27,142 bases of DNA from a virus, in the IMG/VR virus record IMGVR_UViG_3300044627_007011, positions 1 through 27,142 of that record. One strand, 5' to 3'. Within the stretch, counting starts at the first letter, position 1. Every line of letters starts with the position of its first letter. The notes beneath the pieces were generated by a model. It saw only the letters and a program-made list of their open reading frames with translations. It was not told the DNA's origin and ran no database searches. Below are positions 11,889 through 19,878 of this stretch, piece after piece. The translations under genes and the position numbers were made by a program.

Positions 11889-12448
11889 AGTGTTGCGCCA
11901 CCGATAGTGCGATTGCATGGGCATAGTTCACCTGTCTGGCAAGCGTCTAACACACGCAATGTTTCTTCTGGGCTACGGCCAACATTTAAGTTGTTTACAG
12001 TAACATGCTGAATGACGTTTTCTGGATCAACGATGAAAGTAGCGCGTAATGCCGCACCTGCTGGTGCATAGAATACGCCTAGTTGATCAACTAGACCACG
12101 AATATCACCTTCCCAACCTTCGCCGCGGGCAGTATCAGCGAACATCCAACTGTTAGTCTTTTTCAAATCTTCATGGGCACTACGCCAAGCCAACTTACAG
12201 AATTCATTATCTGTTGAGCCAATTAACAACACAGCGTCACGGTCAGCGAAATCCTTGTTCAACTTGTCATAAGCAACGATTTCAGTTGGGCAGACGAATG
12301 TGAAATCTTTTGGATAGTAAACGATTACCTTCCACTTGCCTTCAAAACTCTTTTCTGTGATTGTTTCAAATGCATTGTCTGGGGTCAACACACCTGGCTT
12401 TACGCCTGTCAATGCAAATGAATCTAACTTATCTCCGACTGTTTTCAT
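11885..12448 (-). CDS. ahpC: AhpC-type peroxiredoxin
   Basis: A 187-residue thioredoxin-fold peroxiredoxin of the AhpC/Prx1 group. FTFVCPTE places the peroxidatic cysteine at C53, preceded by the conserved YYPKDF; the C-terminal GELCPCN carries C176 and C178, as in actinobacterial AhpC proteins that pair with AhpD instead of AhpF. It would reduce H2O2, organic peroxides or peroxynitrite in the cytoplasm. The start has AGGAG 7 bases upstream and a TATAAATA box about 65 bases upstream. Stop and ahpD start overlap by 4 bases. The resolving cysteine arrangement and the neighbour together argue for a complete two-protein system. Confidence 0.93.
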   Translation of the reverse strand: MKTVGDKLDSFALTGVKPGVLTPDNAFETITEKSFEGKWKVIVYYPKDFTFVCPTEIVAYDKLNKDFADRDAVLLIGSTDNEFCKLAWRSAHEDLKKTNSWMFADTARGEGWEGDIRGLVDQLGVFYAPAGAALRATFIVDPENVIQHVTVNNLNVGRSPEETLRVLDACQTGELCPCNRTIGGATL

Positions 12449-12513
12449 TTTATTCTCCTATAGGTTTATAATGAGTACAGTATATATTAGCACAGTCCTT
12501 GTGCCAAAGAAAT

Positions 12514-12521
12514 TATTTATA
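12514..12521 (-). promoter_or_regulatory. late promoter box TATAAATA for ahpC-ahpD
   Basis: An exact match; predicted start about 12507 gives a roughly 60-base leader ending in AGGAG before the ahpC ATG. Confidence 0.65.
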
Positions 12522-12522
12522 C

Positions 12523-12567
12523 AAAAAATTGATCAACAATTGCCCATACTAACACACAAAAGGGCAA
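12523..12567 (-). terminator. possible terminator before the ahpC promoter
   Basis: On the minus strand a TTGCCC/GGGCAA stem (16-base loop) is followed by a small ATTG/CAAT hairpin and six T residues. It would end the 13823-12635 gene run. Stems are short, so this is tentative. Confidence 0.4.
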
Positions 12568-12634
12568 ATAAAAAACAAAAATATTATAGACAGAGAAGGT
12601 CTTTCTACCTTGAACTGGATTACAGTTGTGGCAA

Positions 12635-12802
12635 TTACCCTTCTTCAAATTCCTTTTTTCTTTTTGCAGCACTTTCATTAATTTCTTTCTTTTCTTCAGG
12701 CGTGGCGTCCCACCATTTAGTGATTTCTTTTGCTATCCTAAAACAGCCAATACAAATACCTGATTTAAGTCGGCAAATACCGATACATGGGCTTTCTATC
12801 AT
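12635..12802 (-). CDS. DUF1289-like small cysteine protein
   Basis: A 55-residue gene found by direct reading. The product starts MIESPCIGICRLK and has C6, C10, C17 and C20 followed by FRIAKEITKWW, the pattern of DUF1289 proteins: C-x3-C-x6-C-x2-C, then R-x2-E-I-x2-W. Such proteins are thought to bind a metal or Fe-S cluster; no reaction is established. The C-terminal third is highly charged and helical. It starts 3 bases after the stop of the 46-residue gene and lacks a ribosome site, so translation is probably coupled. It closes the run of genes beginning at 13823. Confidence 0.8.
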   Translation of the reverse strand: MIESPCIGICRLKSGICIGCFRIAKEITKWWDATPEEKKEINESAAKRKKEFEEG

Positions 12803-12805
12803 AAG

Positions 12806-12946
12806 TTATTTTTTTATTTTGCTGTTTTTTTGTTTTTTTAATTGCAGATATTGGTTATCTTTTGACCATGGCATTTTTTTACCTGTTTGGCCCATAATCA
12901 TTTTAATTAATTTACGACCGTTACCTGAATTTTTAAGATCAATCAT
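12806..12946 (-). CDS. 46-residue basic protein, unknown function
   Basis: A short frame found by direct reading; the product is strongly basic (begins MIDLKNSGNGRKL, ends KKQKNSKIKK) and lysine-rich at the C-terminus, which suggests nucleic-acid contact but proves nothing. No family recognised. Evidence that it is real: it fits exactly between two genes, 9 bases after the upstream stop and 3 bases before the DUF1289-like start, and keeps the frame open over the whole gap. No clear ribosome site is visible. Confidence 0.55.
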   Translation of the reverse strand: MIDLKNSGNGRKLIKMIMGQTGKKMPWSKDNQYLQLKKQKNSKIKK

Positions 12947-12955
12947 AGAGTGTAT

Positions 12956-13345
12956 TTAGTCATTTATGATTATCCAGCCTAATTTTAATAGATCGTGTCG
13001 TATTTCATCCGTCACAGCACCCTCTGCTACATATTGTTTTTCTCTAAAGATTTTTTCATCTTTTACAGTATCATAGGTAACACCTTGTATACCGCTGCAA
13101 TACCAATCTAAGTAGTCCCCTTCTTCTCGCAAATCAGCGATAAGGCCACCTGCATAACGCCAGCTACAACCCCAACGTTTATCCTCTAGTATAGGCCATA
13201 CATCGTTTTTTACAAACTCATTATTACACATGGCTGCGTAAAGGTTCTGTGCGTAACTTTCACTTTCGCGTACTTTATTGCGAAACCAAACACTGTTCAT
13301 CATTTCGTATTCTAAATCAAAGTGTTTTGATTCCGTCAGTTCCAT
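12956..13345 (-). CDS. conserved phage-type hypothetical protein
   Basis: A 129-residue protein rich in Trp and acidic residues (RWGCSWRYAGGLIADLREEGDY in the centre, with a DWYCSG motif after it). I recall this kind of sequence from T4-like marine phages, but no function is known to me. Mixed alpha/beta, soluble, no signal peptide. The start is supported by AGAGG 9 bases upstream and lies 29 bases inside the preceding gene, so the two are probably translated together. The strong conservation-like Trp/Cys/Gly centre could be a small binding fold. Confidence 0.75.
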   Translation of the reverse strand: MELTESKHFDLEYEMMNSVWFRNKVRESESYAQNLYAAMCNNEFVKNDVWPILEDKRWGCSWRYAGGLIADLREEGDYLDWYCSGIQGVTYDTVKDEKIFREKQYVAEGAVTDEIRHDLLKLGWIIIND

Positions 13346-13823
13346 CTTCGTTAACCTCTATCCATGTATAATCACCTAACCACTTTACTCTACAAAAGTA
13401 TTCATACTCTTCTGGTTTATTAGCATGCCAGTCATTAGGTCCTAATGGTGTAAGTATTGATTTATTTTTATAAGTATCCCATACTAACCAATAGCATTGA
13501 TTGTGATACAACTGAAATTTGTATTCAGCACCATGTACCATATCAGTTAACTGTAAACGTCTTTGTATCTGTTGTGCTTGTTTCTGTAGTACATTGACAA
13601 GTTCCATGATACGATCATATTCTTGACTAGCATGTAATCTAGCCACATTGATCATAATATCTTTTTGTTTAGTTACGGGAACTAAATCAAATTTAGGCGC
13701 ACCTACTTCTGTAGGGTAGTTACTAACATTACGATTAAAAAAGGAGACTAGAGAGTTTCCGACTGTTACATCAAAACTCTCTACTCCTTTAGCCGAATTA
13801 TTTTTAAAAGGATTATCAGACAC
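13317..13823 (-). CDS. DUF2452-like protein
   Basis: A 168-residue protein. The C-terminal half (residues about 100-160: FQLYHNQCYWLVWDTY, LGPNDW, YFCRVKWLGDYTWIEV) matches my memory of DUF2452 proteins, preceded by a helical region (about 60-95) typical of the family. Function unknown. The start is GTG, which lies 4 bases before the end of a TTTAAATA sequence inside the upstream gene's last codons; this may be a chance variant of the late-promoter-plus-leaderless pattern. It overlaps the next gene by 29 bases and follows the lysis genes by 3 bases. Confidence 0.7.
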   Translation of the reverse strand: MSDNPFKNNSAKGVESFDVTVGNSLVSFFNRNVSNYPTEVGAPKFDLVPVTKQKDIMINVARLHASQEYDRIMELVNVLQKQAQQIQRRLQLTDMVHGAEYKFQLYHNQCYWLVWDTYKNKSILTPLGPNDWHANKPEEYEYFCRVKWLGDYTWIEVNEDGTDGIKTL

Positions 13824-13826
13824 TAA

Positions 13827-14162
13827 CTATTTAAAGAAAACTAGAGCCATCAAAATACTTTGCATGATGAAGCCTAGACCGATAATCACAAGACTGACAA
13901 CATTCTTTTCAAGAATAGCCTTGATATAGAACAATGCCATTGCTGCCCACAAAATAATAACCATATCAATAGGTGGCGTGTTATCAGTAAGACCAGTCAT
14001 CAATCCAAACAAACTTGGAATAGTGACTGCGTGTAATGCGATGAGCCCAGTCCAACCGATGCCGTCAATACTAACTTGACGTATGCTTGACTTGAACTCA
14101 AGCCAAAGTTTACTGACAAAGTTAACAACCATTTCTTTCAACACACTAAATGAAATTTTCAT
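13827..14162 (-). CDS. three-helix membrane protein, holin candidate
   Basis: A 111-residue protein with an amphipathic N-terminus (1-30) and three likely membrane helices at about 33-54, 60-80 and 85-108, ending in a short FFK tail. It lies directly after the SleB-type lysin gene (ATG 1 base past that stop), the usual place of a holin, so a role in timing or forming the lysis hole is inferred from size, topology and position; no holin family was recognised. The ATG at 14162 was chosen because a GAGGG site sits 6 bases upstream; the longer frame was rejected. Confidence 0.7.
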   Translation of the reverse strand: MKISFSVLKEMVVNFVSKLWLEFKSSIRQVSIDGIGWTGLIALHAVTIPSLFGLMTGLTDNTPPIDMVIILWAAMALFYIKAILEKNVVSLVIIGLGFIMQSILMALVFFK

Positions 14163-14163
14163 T

Positions 14164-14697
14164 TTATCCCTCGTAGAAAATATGAGTACCAATCTTAGCA
14201 ATACGCTTCAACTTCCAGTTTGGATTAACATAGTCTGCGTGATAGTATAACGCATTACGAATGCTCTCCAGTCTGAAATCTTCTAAGAATACCATCTTAG
14301 CAACACGATAACTTTCTTCGTATGCTTCATCGTTCACCGGGCGATTACGATGTTTACTATCGCAATACCAACTGAACTGACAAATCACACGTTCAGTAAA
14401 TCTTGTCTTTTGGTAAACAACGGCGCATACATCGCGCGGGAACTTGTTGCTGTTTACACGATTGAGTGTAACTTGGGCAACAGCCACTTTGCCTTCAAAC
14501 GGCTCATGACCTGCTTCACGGTACACATTCATGGCAAGACAATCAAGACTTTTTTCTACTTCACTAGCAGTCATATAGTCTGGATCAATCTCACGTTTTT
14601 GTAGATCATCTACTTTCTTGAGTATGACAAAGTTGGTTAGTAACACAACTATGACAAGCCCGATGAGTAGATTAATTCCTCTCAACGATTTTTCCAT
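14164..14697 (-). CDS. SleB-family cell-wall hydrolase (endolysin candidate)
   Basis: A 177-residue protein with an N-terminal membrane or signal-anchor helix (about 8-26) and a SleB/Hydrolase_2 domain (about 50-177): AMNVYREAGHEP with the likely catalytic E61, VAVAQVTLNRV, the CQFSWYCD block and ALYYHADYVNPNW near the end. SleB-type enzymes are lytic transglycosylases acting on peptidoglycan. The N-terminal helix could make this a signal-anchor-release lysin that reaches the periplasm by itself. The start is supported by AGGAG 7 bases upstream. It heads a lysis module with the putative holin. A small GTTAG/CTAAC hairpin lies just upstream. Confidence 0.9.
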   Translation of the reverse strand: MEKSLRGINLLIGLVIVVLLTNFVILKKVDDLQKREIDPDYMTASEVEKSLDCLAMNVYREAGHEPFEGKVAVAQVTLNRVNSNKFPRDVCAVVYQKTRFTERVICQFSWYCDSKHRNRPVNDEAYEESYRVAKMVFLEDFRLESIRNALYYHADYVNPNWKLKRIAKIGTHIFYEG

Positions 14698-14790
14698 TTT
14701 GTTTCTCCTACGTTAGTTGGCTAACTTCAGGTAATACATTAAGTAGTTATCGTATACTAGACGATGAATCTACACAACTATTTTGGGTAA

Positions 14791-16464
14791 CTATTGTATC
14801 CAACAATCACAATTACATTCAATAACATTATCAATTGCTTCGGGAACATCGTATTGGGACGGTAATAATGTTCCACTTATAAAATCAATGTTTAGTAAAA
14901 TCGGGACAACATTTGCTGTCTCATCATCAGTAATGCTTGGTATACCGGTGCCCAATAATACAGATTCACCTATAGGAATAGTGGGTCCTGCTATAGCATT
15001 GCAGGGAGGATTTTCTAGCAATGGAGCAATAGTGCCTGGTTTACTGTCTTGAAATTTTCTGAGTGCCCCTTCTTCATTGTCATAAACTGTTGTTTTAACA
15101 GGACTTAAAATTTGATTGTCACAATTTTCTGTGGCAGCAAACGCAGGCATAGTAAACGACAATCCATTATCTGCTTGTATACCTGCTCCAGGAATTATAT
15201 TTCCATCATCATCAACAGTATCCTGGGTCGCTCCACATTTTGTTCCGTTCGCTAATATTTGTCTTTGGTCTTCAGGACTCATTGTATTAGGTATATTATT
15301 ATCCAATGTGATCCCTATCTCTGCTAAACGTTCTTGATTACGTTCTTGACGCATCATGCCAACTAAACTTTGACCACCTACACTACAAAAATCTGATAAC
15401 ATTTCAAGAGATTGTGCAGGTCCATGCGGCATAGTATTTGCTGCAAGAGTGGGTAGAGCATCTACAAAGTTATACAATGCAGTAGGATATAATGCTAGCC
15501 ACGGATCTCTTGGTATCGGCACCGGCGGTATTGCAGTATATCTTGCTCTTTGCTCAATTTTAAGTGATGTTCCTAATTGATACCAATTGGCATTTAACAA
15601 TTTTGCTTTAGCAAAGTTTTCTGAACTGCTTGTCAATATATTTTGTATCTCTGCATCTGCTTCAATTATAAGTTCATTAATTCTTGCTTGTCTTAGTACC
15701 CATGCACCACCGTCATCTATATCTCCATATGCATCAGGTGGAGGATCTGGAACTACCCTAGGTATGAGGGCTCCTGTAATGATTGCATTTTGATAAGCAG
15801 GAAGTAAGGTCACACTTGTTATTCTTTTATATGTAGCTGGATCATTTGGATCACTGCCTACTGTCAATGTACCTATTTGTGGAGTAGGTTGAATTTGTTC
15901 TTGATTTAAAAGAGGAGGACTATTTGGATCATATCCTCCACCTGGATATAGTACACTCGCACCTGTAATTCTAAATTCTTCAGGAGGTAATGGATTGTTA
16001 AATTCGTCCAGTTGACTAAATGTGATATTGATAATGGCCCTACTATAAGTGCAAAGTTCCCAAATTTCTTTATAAATGTTTATTAACGTATCAGTTTGCA
16101 ATTCTTTGATACCATTATAGATATCCTGCAATGGATAAGGCAAAGCGGTCATTGAACCTATAAAATCACTGTGTGTATATGTTCCGTATAATCCTGAGCC
16201 CAGCGCAACTTTTCTTAATGCAGCGTCAGTTATAAAAGCATCTGTAGGGACATTTGTTCCGTTTGTTAATGGTAATCCATTATTTGTTTCTAGACTATAA
16301 ACCGTTTTTGCAAAAGTTTGAATATCTACAGTGTCAATATTTTTAACTTGTTGCATACTTGTAGAAAATGCACCTGCTGCTACCCCTAAATTTTCAGGTA
16401 ATATTCCCGCAAGATAACTATCAAATCCTTCCGGGGGTAAATTAAAATTTAATTGATCTGCCAT
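14791..16464 (-). CDS. large virion-type protein, unknown function
   Basis: A 557-residue protein, no recognised domain. It is acidic, proline-rich in places (PPVPIPRDPW, PDPPPDAY) and ends in a cysteine-rich ECNCDCWIQ tail. It starts one base after the stop of the 854-residue protein (TAA-T-ATG) and lies in the PAAR cluster, so a baseplate or spike-associated structural role is inferred. The abrupt cysteine-rich end could bind metal or form disulfides. It and the 854-residue protein may act as one complex. Codon use does not stand out from its neighbours. Confidence 0.75.
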   Translation of the reverse strand: MADQLNFNLPPEGFDSYLAGILPENLGVAAGAFSTSMQQVKNIDTVDIQTFAKTVYSLETNNGLPLTNGTNVPTDAFITDAALRKVALGSGLYGTYTHSDFIGSMTALPYPLQDIYNGIKELQTDTLINIYKEIWELCTYSRAIINITFSQLDEFNNPLPPEEFRITGASVLYPGGGYDPNSPPLLNQEQIQPTPQIGTLTVGSDPNDPATYKRITSVTLLPAYQNAIITGALIPRVVPDPPPDAYGDIDDGGAWVLRQARINELIIEADAEIQNILTSSSENFAKAKLLNANWYQLGTSLKIEQRARYTAIPPVPIPRDPWLALYPTALYNFVDALPTLAANTMPHGPAQSLEMLSDFCSVGGQSLVGMMRQERNQERLAEIGITLDNNIPNTMSPEDQRQILANGTKCGATQDTVDDDGNIIPGAGIQADNGLSFTMPAFAATENCDNQILSPVKTTVYDNEEGALRKFQDSKPGTIAPLLENPPCNAIAGPTIPIGESVLLGTGIPSITDDETANVVPILLNIDFISGTLLPSQYDVPEAIDNVIECNCDCWIQ

Positions 16465-16465
16465 A

Positions 16466-19030
16466 TTAGTTCTTCGCGTTGGTCATATCATCATTGATTG
16501 GTACGTTATGGTGTAGTATATAGGATCCTGGACGTTCACCTGCCCAGAAACTATTATTGCCTGCGTCAATCACACGCACAAATTTCATACCAACATCTTC
16601 TAGTCCAACAACTTCATCGTACCAAGTACGTCCGTTGCGCATGACTGCTACACGTTGTCCATATACTTGTGTTGATGGAATAAATCCTTTGTCTTTTGTA
16701 AATATAGGAGCAGTTGTACTGCATACAAGTGTTATACCATCTGCCGTGCTAATACGCACACAAGGCTGATAATCGTTTAATGTTTTGACTACCTTGCCAT
16801 CTACGATCTCTAATTGTTCTGTACCTAAACTAATCTTTATACCACTTTCTAGCATCCATGCATTAGTGATTGGGCGATTGTTGTGCTTCTTCTCTGTCTC
16901 TACTAATGGTACAAAACTTTCTAGTGCTACGCAACCTCCACCACCTCCTATCTGAATAGGTTCTTGAACAGGCAATTGTGCCGGTACTGGAGGTTCGGGG
17001 GCTGGTACTTCTGGAAGAGGTAGAGTTGTAGGTATTAAATCTACAACTTGCTGCGGTGGAGCATCCACAACAGGAACTGCAGGTGCCAACAATTCTCTCG
17101 CTGTTTCTATTATAGGAACTATCGGTAGCGGCTCTACAACAGGCGGTTGTTCTGGAGGAGTTATTGTTCCTACTATTTCTTTGATTTTTGGCAATAACAA
17201 CTGAGGGTTCAATTCGCGGTCAACATACAGTAAGTAATATGTTTTACTATTAGTAGGTCCAGGAGAAGTGTTATAAATCGGTACCGTTAAACTTGTATAA
17301 CTTATAGGAAACATTTTTTTAACATCTAATAAGTCTGCCAATCTTACAAGTTTTTTTGTCTTGCATTGTAATATTTTTAATATTGGTTTTAGATCCGTTT
17401 CTCCTATAACTAAAAATGCTGAATATATTTGTAATTCTTGTTTTTGATTAGCAGTAATTAAATTTTGAGAAATATCAACAATTTCTTGCTGGGTCAATCC
17501 TGCTGAACGCAACGCTAATGTTACAGCCTGAGTTAATGCATTTTCTATCAACAAAGTTTTAAGTAACCCGCTTGGTTTTCCAAATGTACTAATTTCATTT
17601 AAATTCAATGCTCTTCCTAAGTTAGTCAAGTCTTGTCCAAATGCTTGTGTTGATAAACTGACTCCAGTAATGTCACCGGTAATTAAATCATTCATATTAC
17701 TGAATGTACCTTCTAGGAAGTTAACTGAGTTTCTTAAAGAAAAAATTGCTTTGTTAGATTGTTCAATAAACCCATCTAAGTTTAAAAATTGTGTAGCATA
17801 ATTTTTATATTCGGGATTTTCATCAAGCGGGCTTGAACCTTGCCAATTGAAAACATTCCATGCTTGTAAAGCAAGACAACGTAAAAAGCCCCATTGTGTC
17901 ACAGAATAATTATTGTTATCGGTATTGTAGGGAAACCAAGTTGCTTCTTGTCCTTGACCAACATCACCTTCAATAGCATATCCGCTCGTCGCTTGACCTT
18001 GCCATACATTACTTGGATCATTAACAAGATATGTCGGTGGTAGACTATTTGATAATGCCGGTATTCTACTTTGTCCCATCGCTAACAAATTATCATATGT
18101 AGCCTTGTCAATGTTAGAATTATAATAAGTTAGATTATTTACATAAAATCTAAACGTATAATCTGTAAAATTCATGTATTCAGCAACATCAGGTGTATAA
18201 TTTAAACACCATTTACCTGGTGCGCCTGTGCCTGGGTCTAAGAAATATACCTGCCATTGGCTGCCTGGAGTGTTGCCATCACCGGAAATCAAATTACCGA
18301 TATAAAATTGTAATGATGATGCCTTGCCTTTTCCTTCTATAGGATAATTTAATCCACTACCGTTGGAACTAATCATCGTGCCGACACTATAACCTAATTT
18401 TTTAACTTGACCTTGTTTATATCCTGGTATAGCAGGTTCTGTTACAGTACATTGAAATACTGTACCTACATCATTATTCGGGGCACCAAAAGGCATAAAA
18501 TTAGTAACGATGCCTGTATCTGGATTAGGTTGCACAGCAATCACATACTGTGCATTTTTCTTCATATCTTCACTGAATGGTGGTTGCCCATCTATATCTT
18601 GTAAAGCCCAATCAGTGTCGCCGATTTCTGTAATTTCAAATCTGGCACCAAGTCCCGTCATTTGACTGCTGGGCAATATGACTGCCATATCATCAGTTAC
18701 AAAATAATTTCTAGGAATTATTCCGCCCCTATTAATTTTTTTAACTGTTAATATACCTAGATAATTTGTTATTCCAACTAAATCAGCAACTACTTCAGTA
18801 GGATTTAATCCATCTTCACTAAAACCATTACTATAATATGCTGCTTGAACCGCTTGAGTAACCCAAGATAAGCATGTATCATTGATGATTGATCCAGGAG
18901 TATATTCACTATTAGTTTTGCTTGAGCCTATTAAACGTTGAGCAACAGGATTGATACTTAAGCCTTCATTAAGTATCATTGAGGCTGTAACATTTATACC
19001 TAAGGGGCTTTGTATACCTGTATCTGACAT
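16466..19030 (-). CDS. virion-type protein with C-terminal Hint (intein-like) domain
   Basis: An 854-residue protein. Residues 1-630 are an unassigned, probably structural region. About 630-698 form a proline-rich linker ending in five glycines. From C700 (GCVALESFVPL) to N842 the sequence follows the Hint order: N-terminal Cys, block-B-like LVCSTTAPIFT, a strand with GQRVAV, and a terminal H840-H841-N842, followed by only 12 residues. In inteins the block-B motif is T-x-x-H; here the His is replaced by Ala, so self-cleavage may be altered. Upstream lies the PAAR gene, 3 bases away. Self-processing of a virion protein is an inference. Confidence 0.75.
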   Translation of the reverse strand: MSDTGIQSPLGINVTASMILNEGLSINPVAQRLIGSSKTNSEYTPGSIINDTCLSWVTQAVQAAYYSNGFSEDGLNPTEVVADLVGITNYLGILTVKKINRGGIIPRNYFVTDDMAVILPSSQMTGLGARFEITEIGDTDWALQDIDGQPPFSEDMKKNAQYVIAVQPNPDTGIVTNFMPFGAPNNDVGTVFQCTVTEPAIPGYKQGQVKKLGYSVGTMISSNGSGLNYPIEGKGKASSLQFYIGNLISGDGNTPGSQWQVYFLDPGTGAPGKWCLNYTPDVAEYMNFTDYTFRFYVNNLTYYNSNIDKATYDNLLAMGQSRIPALSNSLPPTYLVNDPSNVWQGQATSGYAIEGDVGQGQEATWFPYNTDNNNYSVTQWGFLRCLALQAWNVFNWQGSSPLDENPEYKNYATQFLNLDGFIEQSNKAIFSLRNSVNFLEGTFSNMNDLITGDITGVSLSTQAFGQDLTNLGRALNLNEISTFGKPSGLLKTLLIENALTQAVTLALRSAGLTQQEIVDISQNLITANQKQELQIYSAFLVIGETDLKPILKILQCKTKKLVRLADLLDVKKMFPISYTSLTVPIYNTSPGPTNSKTYYLLYVDRELNPQLLLPKIKEIVGTITPPEQPPVVEPLPIVPIIETARELLAPAVPVVDAPPQQVVDLIPTTLPLPEVPAPEPPVPAQLPVQEPIQIGGGGGCVALESFVPLVETEKKHNNRPITNAWMLESGIKISLGTEQLEIVDGKVVKTLNDYQPCVRISTADGITLVCSTTAPIFTKDKGFIPSTQVYGQRVAVMRNGRTWYDEVVGLEDVGMKFVRVIDAGNNSFWAGERPGSYILHHNVPINDDMTNAKN

Positions 19031-19033
19031 ATG

Positions 19034-19315
19034 TTATGGAACGAAAACGTTCTCGCTTCCTTCAACAATTTTATGACCGCAATTATTTTTGCTATCAACA
19101 CGTACAACAGGTTTATTCTCAGCAAAAACACTAGGGCTACCATCTGTAGTGACTGCATTTTTATGAATGCTAGGCGAAGGAGGACTATGCGGGGTAATTT
19201 TATTAGGATGTGTCGCTACTGGTTTGTTATTAGCAAAAACTGTATTACATCCCTGTTGTAATACTCCACCTGTTGTATTTTTGTCCCCTTTTCTACTGAG
19301 TTTTTTTCCGGACAT
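19034..19315 (-). CDS. PAAR-domain spike-tip protein
   Basis: A 93-residue PAAR-type protein. It begins with SRKGDKNTTGG and contains repeated units of the form NTVFANNKPVA, HPP/SP-rich turns and FAENKPVVRV, as in T4 gp5.4 and PAAR proteins, which form the sharp metal-holding tip of the tail spike that pierces the host membrane. Histidines and cysteines for the metal are present (T-H-P, H-S-P, I-H-K, C-G-H). Length is right for a single PAAR cone. It starts 4 bases after the 100-residue gene, with AAGG before the ATG, and runs straight into the Hint-domain gene. Confidence 0.88.
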   Translation of the reverse strand: MSGKKLSRKGDKNTTGGVLQQGCNTVFANNKPVATHPNKITPHSPPSPSIHKNAVTTDGSPSVFAENKPVVRVDSKNNCGHKIVEGSENVFVP

Positions 19316-19319
19316 TTCC

Positions 19320-19622
19320 TTATCCTAGTAATACTTTCTTACCAGGCACTTGTAAACCAGTCGTTGCTTCAATGTACTTCGTCTTTACATTATCGTCAGT
19401 TTGGGCTACTAGTGCTAGGCTACTAGTATTTAGTCTGACATTTTCTCGGTTATTATAGGTGAACAAACTAGGGACTAATCCAAGACCACCTTGCGGGCTA
19501 GGACCAATACTGACTGGTTCTGATATGGTATAGTGTGTATCTGACACAGCAACTACTTTAGCTATCAATTCTTCGCCGCTGTTTAGTTTGAATGTGTAAA
19601 TCTCGTCTTTTGTGATATCCAT
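19320..19622 (-). CDS. small Sm-like (SH3-type barrel) phage protein
   Basis: A 100-residue protein. TFKLNSGEELIAKVVAVSDTHYTISEPVSI (about 11-40) has the strand-turn-strand pattern of Sm/LSm-like barrels common in T4-like phages of marine bacteria; the rest is unassigned. Function is unknown; such proteins may bind RNA or pack in the virion, and the location between glutaredoxin and PAAR fits neither clearly. The start has GAGG 9 bases upstream and follows the glutaredoxin stop by one base. Fold inferred by pattern only. Confidence 0.6.
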   Translation of the reverse strand: MDITKDEIYTFKLNSGEELIAKVVAVSDTHYTISEPVSIGPSPQGGLGLVPSLFTYNNRENVRLNTSSLALVAQTDDNVKTKYIEATTGLQVPGKKVLLG

Positions 19623-19623
19623 T

Positions 19624-19854
19624 TTATTTTACCTCATTGAAATATTTTATCAAATCGTCATGTCCACCGATAAGTTTATCATCCAAAAATATCTGCGGTA
19701 CTGTTCGTGCTGTAGGTACACTTTCTAATAATTGTTCTTTTGTCCAACCACTACCAATCTTGCGTTCTTCGTACTTGATGCCCTTTTGTTCTAGTAGTCT
19801 TTTGGCTAGGTCGCAATAGCCGCAAAAATCCTTGCTCCATATTACTGCTTGCAT
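19624..19854 (-). CDS. glutaredoxin
   Basis: A 76-residue glutaredoxin with active site C11-G-Y-C14, the TVPQIF cis-proline loop (about 51-56) and GGHDDL glutathione-binding end. It would pass electrons from glutathione to the C-terminal cysteine pair of NrdA and keep ribonucleotide reductase active. Length and single-domain form match phage and bacterial NrdH/Grx-like proteins. The start has AAGGAG 6 bases upstream. It follows nrdB by 24 bases in the order nrdA, oxygenase, nrdB, glutaredoxin, the usual nucleotide-synthesis grouping of T4-like phages. Confidence 0.93.
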   Translation of the reverse strand: MQAVIWSKDFCGYCDLAKRLLEQKGIKYEERKIGSGWTKEQLLESVPTARTVPQIFLDDKLIGGHDDLIKYFNEVK

Positions 19855-19878
19855 ATATTCTCCTTATTACTTTATATA

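Noticed and set aside
11889-11924. Extended start for AhpD inside ahpC
   Set aside because: The ATGA overlap gives a conventional coupled start, and the extra 12 residues are simply the other frame of the ahpC C-terminus.
12336-12959. Plus-strand frame of 207 residues
   Set aside because: It is antisense to ahpC, the DUF1289-like gene and the 46-residue gene, and is rich in Phe/Leu/Ser as expected for the reverse of AT-rich coding DNA.
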